From Megaleporinus macrocephalus (Eukaryota; Chordata; Actinopteri; Characiformes; Anostomidae), in the NCBI GenBank assembly GCA_021613375.1, contig CM038717.1:37644699-37708698 (forward strand): DNA of 64,000 nt, read 5' to 3'. This document shows positions 58,606 to 64,000 of this stretch, piece by piece. A model generated the notes under the pieces. That model saw nothing but the letters and a program-made list of their open reading frames with translations. It was not told where the DNA came from and did not search any database. The translations under genes were made by a program, and so were the position numbers. How positions within the stretch are numbered: position 1 is the first letter of the stretch; the number at the start of each line of letters is the position of its first letter.

Positions 58606-59630
58606 GTAATACAATGATGTACTATACAGATGTATTATACTGATGTACTGTAGTGATGTATTATAATGGTGTATTATACTGATGTACTGTAGTGATGTAT
58701 TTTACTGATGTATTATAATGGTGTATTATACTGATGTACTGTAGTGATGTATTTTACTGATGTATTATTATGGTGTATAATACTGATGTATTGTAGTGAT
58801 GTACTATACTGATGTATTATATTGGTGTATTATACTGATGTACTGTAGTGATGTACTATACTGATTTATTATAATGGTGTTCTATACTGATGTACTATAG
58901 TGATGTACTATACTGATGTATTATAATGGTGTATTATACTGATGTATTGTAGTGATGTACTATACTGATGTATTATAATGGTGTATTATACTGATGTACT
59001 GTAGTGATGTACTATACTGATGTATTATATTGGTGTATTATACTGATGTACTGTAGTGATGTACTATACTGATGTATTATAATGGTGTATTATACTGATG
59101 TACTGTAGTGATGTATTTTACTGATGTATTATAATGGTGTATTATACTGATGTATTATACTGATGTACTATACTGATGTATTATAATGGTGTATTATACT
59201 GATGTACTGTAGTGATGTATTTTACTGATGTATTATAATGGTGTATTATACTGATGTACTGTAGTGATGTATTTTACTGATGTATTATAATGGTGTATTA
59301 TACTAATGTACTGTAGTGATGTATTTTACTGATGTATTATAATGGTGTATTATACTGATGTACTGTAGTGATGTATTTTACTAATGTATTATAATGGTGT
59401 ATTATACTGATGTACTGTAGTGATGTATTTTACTAATGTATTATAATGGTGTATTATACTGATGTACTGTAGTGATGTATTTTACTGATGTATTATAATG
59501 GTGTACTATACTGATGTATTATATTGGTGTATTATACTGATGTATTATAATGGTGTATTATACTGATGTACTGTAGTGATGTACTATACTGATATATTAT
59601 AATGGTGTATTAAACTGATGTATTATATGT
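58606..59630. repeat. 52-bp satellite array in the gene B last intron (about 20 copies)
   Basis: Same four-13-mer unit and same orientation as in gene A, more diverged ('gtattttactgatg' variants). Confidence 0.93.
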
Positions 59631-59976
59631 GTCTATGTATGTCTATGTTTACATGTGTAGATGTCTATAGAACATAGTGATGTGCTATAGTAATGTACTA
59701 CAATGATGTATTATAGTGATGTACTGTACAGATGTACTGTAATAAGGTATTATATTGATGTACTATAGTCATGTATATGTTAACTGTGTTTTTTGTTTGT
59801 ATAAAGTTAGTGTTTGCTTCCTTGTTAAGCAAAATAAAGCAGACTAGCATTAAAGCTTTGACCAGCAGAGTATCGACTGCAGTGTGATTAGACTCTCAGT
59901 TGACTGGTATCTAGATTATCTCCAGTTCATTCATGAAGTACAGAGTTATCTTAAATTGGATTATATCTATATTTAC

Positions 59977-60108
59977 ATGTGTAGATGTCTGTTCTTCTCT
60001 GCATACATGCTCTGTCTTTAAGAGGGATAGTTCGAGGTCTTCTTTGATTGCAGATGTCTGCTGTCTTGTTCTTTGCTGTGGTGTCCCAATTGAATGCTGC
60101 GCATCAAC
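59977..60108 (-). CDS. Gene B double mini-exon (132 bp)
   Basis: Acceptor 'attctcttcacag', donor gtaaat; 44 codons, exactly 2 x 22, phase 0-0. The first half is VDAQHSIGTPQQRTRQQTSA then IK. The second starts EDLELSLLKTEHVCREEQTS and ends TH. It looks like two mini-exons fused by loss of the intron between them, or by deletion. Confidence 0.5.
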
Positions 60109-60359
60109 CTGTGAAGAGAATAGATTGATCACGAGGACATCTAGTTGTTCTCCACTGCAGTGGTGTACTTTACATATACTATAGCGATATACTATAATGA
60201 TGTATTATACTGATGTATTCTACTTAGGCAGTATAGTGATGCACTATAATGATAAAAGTGTATTATACTCATGTACCAAAGTGATATACTTCAATGATGT
60301 ACTATAATCATGTACTTCAATGATGTACTATACTGATCTACTACAGAGATCTACTACAA

Positions 60360-60480
60360 TAATGTATTGTATTGTACAGCTGTGTAGTACATTAGCATAA
60401 TACGCTATTTTAGAACATCACTTTAGTTCATCAGAATAATACATCATTGCAATACATCACTATAGTGCTGTACTAAAGTG
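60360..60480. repeat. Inverted satellite fragment
   Basis: 'gtacattagcataatac' to 'catcactatagtgctg' reads as the 13-mer repeat on the other strand, flanked by normal-orientation copies. Confidence 0.6.
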
Positions 60481-60692
60481 ATATATTGTACCAGTGGACT
60501 ATAGTTGTATACTACAGTGATACACTTTACTGATGTACAAAATAATTATACCAGTGTTACAGTAAGTTTATCTTTACAAAGAATTGATTGCAGTGCAATT
60601 AGACTATGACAGCTGATTGACATCTAGTTGTTCTCCACTGCAGTGCTGTACTAGTTTATCTATAAACAGAGTTTGATGATGTCTATATTTAC

Positions 60693-60758
60693 ATGTGCAG
60701 ATGTCTGCTGACTTTGATTTTCCTGCTGTGTCTGAGCAGTGACCGGCCCTTCCTCGTC
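60693..60758 (-). CDS. Gene B mini-exon (66 bp)
   Basis: Acceptor 'attctcttcacag', donor gtaaat, 22 codons. The peptide starts DEEGPVTAQTQQENQSQQTS and ends AH. It is the most upstream gene B exon visible; further exons would lie right of the window or within the transposon-filled part. Confidence 0.5.
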
Positions 60759-61521
60759 CTGTGAAGAGAATAATTTGTTTACTAGGATATCTATTTTATC
60801 TCCACTGCAGTTCTGTACTTTAGTGATATACTACACTGATGTACTGTCCTAATGTAGAGTAATTTAGTTTATCTTATTTATGTATTTTATATAGGAATAG
60901 AGTTTGGTCTATGTTTATGTGTGTAGATCTATCTATGTACTATCTTCTGCTTACCTGTGTCCCAGCAGGTTGGGACACTGTGTACAATGTAAATAAATAC
61001 AAATTTAAACAGAATGCAATGATTTGCAAATCTTATAAAGCCCTATTTTATTCACAATATAACATATATCAGATGTTGAAAGTCAGACATTGTAACATTT
61101 CATGAGAATTATTAAATCATTTATAACTTGATTCCGCAAAACACATCACAAAAAAGTTGAGAAAGGGGAAACAAAAGGCTGAAAATGTATGTTGTGCTAG
61201 TAAAAAAACAGCTGGAGGAGCAATTTACAACAAAGTCACACACTAGGCCTAAAAATGAATGTCCCAGAAGCCAAGCTGGATATAGTTTCACCAATCTGCG
61301 AAAAACTAAAAATTGTGGAACTATTTCAGAAAAATGTTCCTCAATGTAAAATTGTGAACTCTTTGAATATCCCACTATCTACAGTGCACAGCATCATCAA
61401 AAGATTCAGAGAATCCCTGTGCACAAGGGACAAGGCCGATATTGGATGCTCGTGATTTACAGGCCCTCAAACAGCACTATATTAAAAATAAGCCTGATTC
61501 TGTTCTGGAAGTCACTGCATG

Positions 61522-63899
61522 TGTCAAGTCAAAATAAGAGTTAAACCGGAGCTCATTAGAAGCGAAAGTGAAACTTGACAACGTGTCAAGAGCGAGTTTC
61601 TTATGGTGATGCTCTGGTCATTTTATTGAGGAGTTTACAGATATGTTATCTTCTATTTCTACTGAATTTGATCATTTTGTTATTGCTGGTGATTTTAACA
61701 TACATATTGACAATACCAAGGACATTCATGCTAAAGAAATCTGTGACAGACTCTTTTAAACTCTCTCAGCATGTAACTGGAAGCACACACTCTCATAGTC
61801 ACACTCTCTAAGGGTCTCAACATATCAGCCACTGTTAAGGACGTTGACATGTCAGAATATCACTGGAATATCACCTTCATAGAAGGTGCCCTCTGCTGAA
61901 GTTACCCTGCCAGGCGAGCTCTAGACCATGATCCCTCACTGTTCATCACTGCTCCAACTGTCCACACAGGGCTGTATCCTGTCTCTCTCATTTCACAGGA
62001 CACGAGGACCTGCTCTGGTTCCAGGTCTCTGGTACCACTGGGTGACCGAAAGAGGAGCTTGAGAGAAGCACGGCTAACACCAGCGATCATACCTGACCTC
62101 GCATGTGTCCTCTCAATCACCACACCAAAATATTATGGAGAAAATGTGCATGATGGTATAAGAAAGAAATCTTTATATATATAAGATGTATATGTATAAG
62201 AGAAATCTTTAGTGCAGTTTCTGGAGCAAAACTGTGCCTCTAGGGCTGACGGGCCTTGCAGTATATTGGGTTAGACTTTCAGGAACTGTACTAAAATGTG
62301 TCTCAGTGACCTATGGTGTCCCTCAGGGCCTGGTTCTTGGGCCCCTCTTATTTAATCTATATATGCTTCCTCTTGGTGAAATTCTACATGACTATGGGAT
62401 GTCTTACCACAGCTATGCAGAAGACACTCAGAGCTAGCTCGTAATCTTGGTGTACTCATAGACTCTGATCTCAGTTTTAGAATTTGTGTTAAAGCCGTTA
62501 CCAAATCAGCATTTCATCATTTTAATAACATCAACAGGATTAGAGATCTTCTGTCTAAACCCGACGTAGAGAAACTCATCCATGCCTTTATTTCTAGCAG
62601 GATGGATGACTGTAATGCTTTCCTAACTGGACTTCCAAAAAAGACAATCAAACAACTTCAGCTGATTCAGAATGCAGCAACCAGAGTTCTCACTAGGAGC
62701 AAAAGAAGGGAACACATCACCCCCATTCTTAAATCCTTACACAGGATACCAGTCTGTTACAGAATAGACTTCAAGGTCCTGTTACTGCTCTATAAATGTC
62801 TAAATGGTATAGGACCAGCTTATCTGTGTGATCTAGTACAGCGATATGAGCCGAGCAGAACTCTTAGATCGTTAGGAAGTAGTCAGTTAGCCCTTGCTAA
62901 GGTAAAGACTAAACATGGGGAAGCAGTGTTTAGTTACTGTGCTACTATTAAATGGAATCAGTTGAGCAACACTGGGGCTCTTCTAACACAAAAAAGCTCA
63001 GTTTAAAAGTCTTATTCTTACTGAACTGTTAGTTCTACAACTCTTTCCGAACAGCTCTCGTGTGTTTGTTTGCTATGTCTTAACAAACTTACTCTTTTTA
63101 CTTTACTCTCCGGCCGGTCTCGTAGAACTGAGGTATAGTCCTCAAATATTACCAGTTAATACCGTGGGCTGGACCCTGGCAACCCCATTTTGAGAGAAAG
63201 GCCATAGGAATCGTCGACTTATATGATGATATAACAGAAATCTTTAAAGCAGTTTCTGGAACAAAACTGTGTCTCTAGGGCCGACGGGCCTAGCAGTATA
63301 TATGGAGCCGGCTCTGGTGTGGTGCAAGAGTAACGCACGGTAAAGAAAAGCATAAGCTGGAAGAACGGACCTCAGCACACAGTCCAACATCACTTTTAAA
63401 CCTTATTCTTCACTTTTATGTTTAAATTTCTTTCTTTTAAATATTTGTATATTTATTTCTTTTAAGAGACTTATTTTAATGCTTTGTTTCTTATTTCTTT
63501 ATTTATGTAAAGCACTTTGAGTTGCCAACGTGACTCTCGTTGCTCTCGCGATTGACTGTGAGAGGCTAGAGGAAAAAAGTGAGCAAGCTGTGTTTTTCTG
63601 CGTTGGAAAGTAGAGCGGGAGTAGTCATTATTTGACTCCAGAACGGCACTGGTAGGATGTTAGCAATTAGCGCCCGTAAACAAGTTTAACAGCGATATAA
63701 TTTGTAACTGTGAAATAGTAAATTTATGTTAACTGAATGCTGCATCAATAAAAACTCACAAAGAAGACAAAGCTTTATGTGTTGTGGGGAAGTTGAATAA
63801 ATAATCAGTGTTCAGGAGTGCTTGTTGCTTGTTGTAGTCAGAGCACGGGCCTTTTTCAAGTTAGGGCAAGAGTTGAAGCAAACCTCAGATAACTTGACA
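61522..63899 (+). mobile_element. 2,378-bp insertion within the Tc1-like transposase, carrying an L2-like fragment
   Basis: Bounded by 5-bp direct repeats gcatg (61517-61521 and 63900-63904). The termini are TGTCAAGT..ACTTGACA, which is an inverted 8-bp end with TG..CA. Inside, on the plus strand, are L2-type parts: endonuclease 'VIAGDFNIHIDN'-like; RT 'SVTYGVPQGLVLGPLLFNLY' with YAED for YADD; and the C-terminus at 62.4-63.0 kb. A 70-bp phrase at 62205-62275 recurs at 63238-63305. Confidence 0.6.
62234..63006 (+). pseudogene. L2-like reverse transcriptase remnant
   Basis: Two open blocks. 62234-62437 has the GVPQGLVLGPLLF box and a mutated catalytic site, YAED. 62602-63006 has the thumb/C-terminal part 'LQLIQNAATRVLTRSKRREH' and 'ITPILKSLHRIPVCYRIDF'. 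The link between them is deleted and frameshifted. The 3' end near 63535 reads 'gtaaagcactttgagttgcc'. Confidence 0.7.
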
Positions 63900-64000
63900 G
63901 CATGGGCTCATAAACACTTCCAGAAATCATTGACTGTAAACACAGCTCGCCGTGCAATCCACCAATGCAAGTTAAAGGTGTATCATGCAAAGAAGAAGAC

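Larger units (their letters stand above)
60966..64000 (+). mobile_element. Tc1-like transposon, split by an insertion, running off the right edge
   Basis: Starts near 'caggttgggacactgtgtac'. The transposase N-terminal helix-turn-helix is at 61255-61420 ('KIVNSLNIPLSTVHSIIKRF'), followed by a frameshift. The next domain starts 'ILDARDLQALKQHYIKNK' and stops at 61521. It resumes at 63900 in the same frame with 'WAHKHFQKSLTVNTARRAIH'. DNA-binding part only; the catalytic domain lies beyond the window. Confidence 0.65.

Overview
The window looks like vertebrate, almost certainly teleost fish, nuclear DNA. It is AT-rich, its genes are broken by introns, and it carries degenerate L2-like, Rex-like, Ty3/Gypsy-like and Tc1-like elements, foldback elements, (TA)n and polypurine tracts, and a CALHM-family channel gene. 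No bacterial-style operon, CRISPR array or intact RNA gene was found. The species cannot be named from sequence alone. All calls come from reading the sequence; no search was run.

Region 1 (about 1-29.9 kb, minus strand) is interpreted here as one gene, 'gene A'. Its 5' part has three ordinary exons (29867-29481, 28257-28057, 27680-27463) with OB-fold-like sequence, then a 34-bp exon (25163-25130) that resets the phase. After that come up to 29 tandem mini-exons, mostly 66 bp (22 codons, phase 0-0), running down to the left edge. Each keeps a '..cttcacag' type acceptor and a 'gtaaat' donor and encodes an acidic, Gln/Thr/Ser-rich peptide of the type A-E-x-E-Q-D-T-x-G-T-x-Q-E-S. From 579 to about 19.76 kb the mini-exons are packed two or three at a time into eight tandem macro-units. 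Their introns hold a 52-bp satellite built from four 13-bp subunits. The stop codon of gene A lies left of the window.

Region 2 (32.0-36.3 kb, minus strand) is a two-exon (or more) CALHM-like channel gene whose cytoplasmic tail is made by a 24-bp coding minisatellite, giving a Cys-rich tail. MITE-like and Tc1-like debris sits in and around its intron.

Region 3 (36.5-58.4 kb) has no convincing host gene. It holds Gypsy-like remnants, two opposed Rex-like LINE pieces, 89-bp and 33-bp minisatellites, a nearly full L2-like LINE, a hAT-like foldback element and a duplicated copy of sequence upstream of the CALHM gene with a strong IRF-type motif.

Region 4 (58.4-60.8 kb, minus strand) is the 3' end of a paralogue, 'gene B'. 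It has a 66-bp mini-exon, a double-length 132-bp mini-exon and a terminal exon with stop, with the same 52-bp satellite in its last intron. Its 5' part lies beyond the right edge, or was lost.

Region 5 (60.96-64 kb, plus strand) is a Tc1-like transposase gene split by a 2.38-kb insertion that carries an L2-like fragment.

The main biological proposal is a repeat-tail gene family whose exon number changes by unequal crossing-over in intronic satellite while the reading frame is kept.
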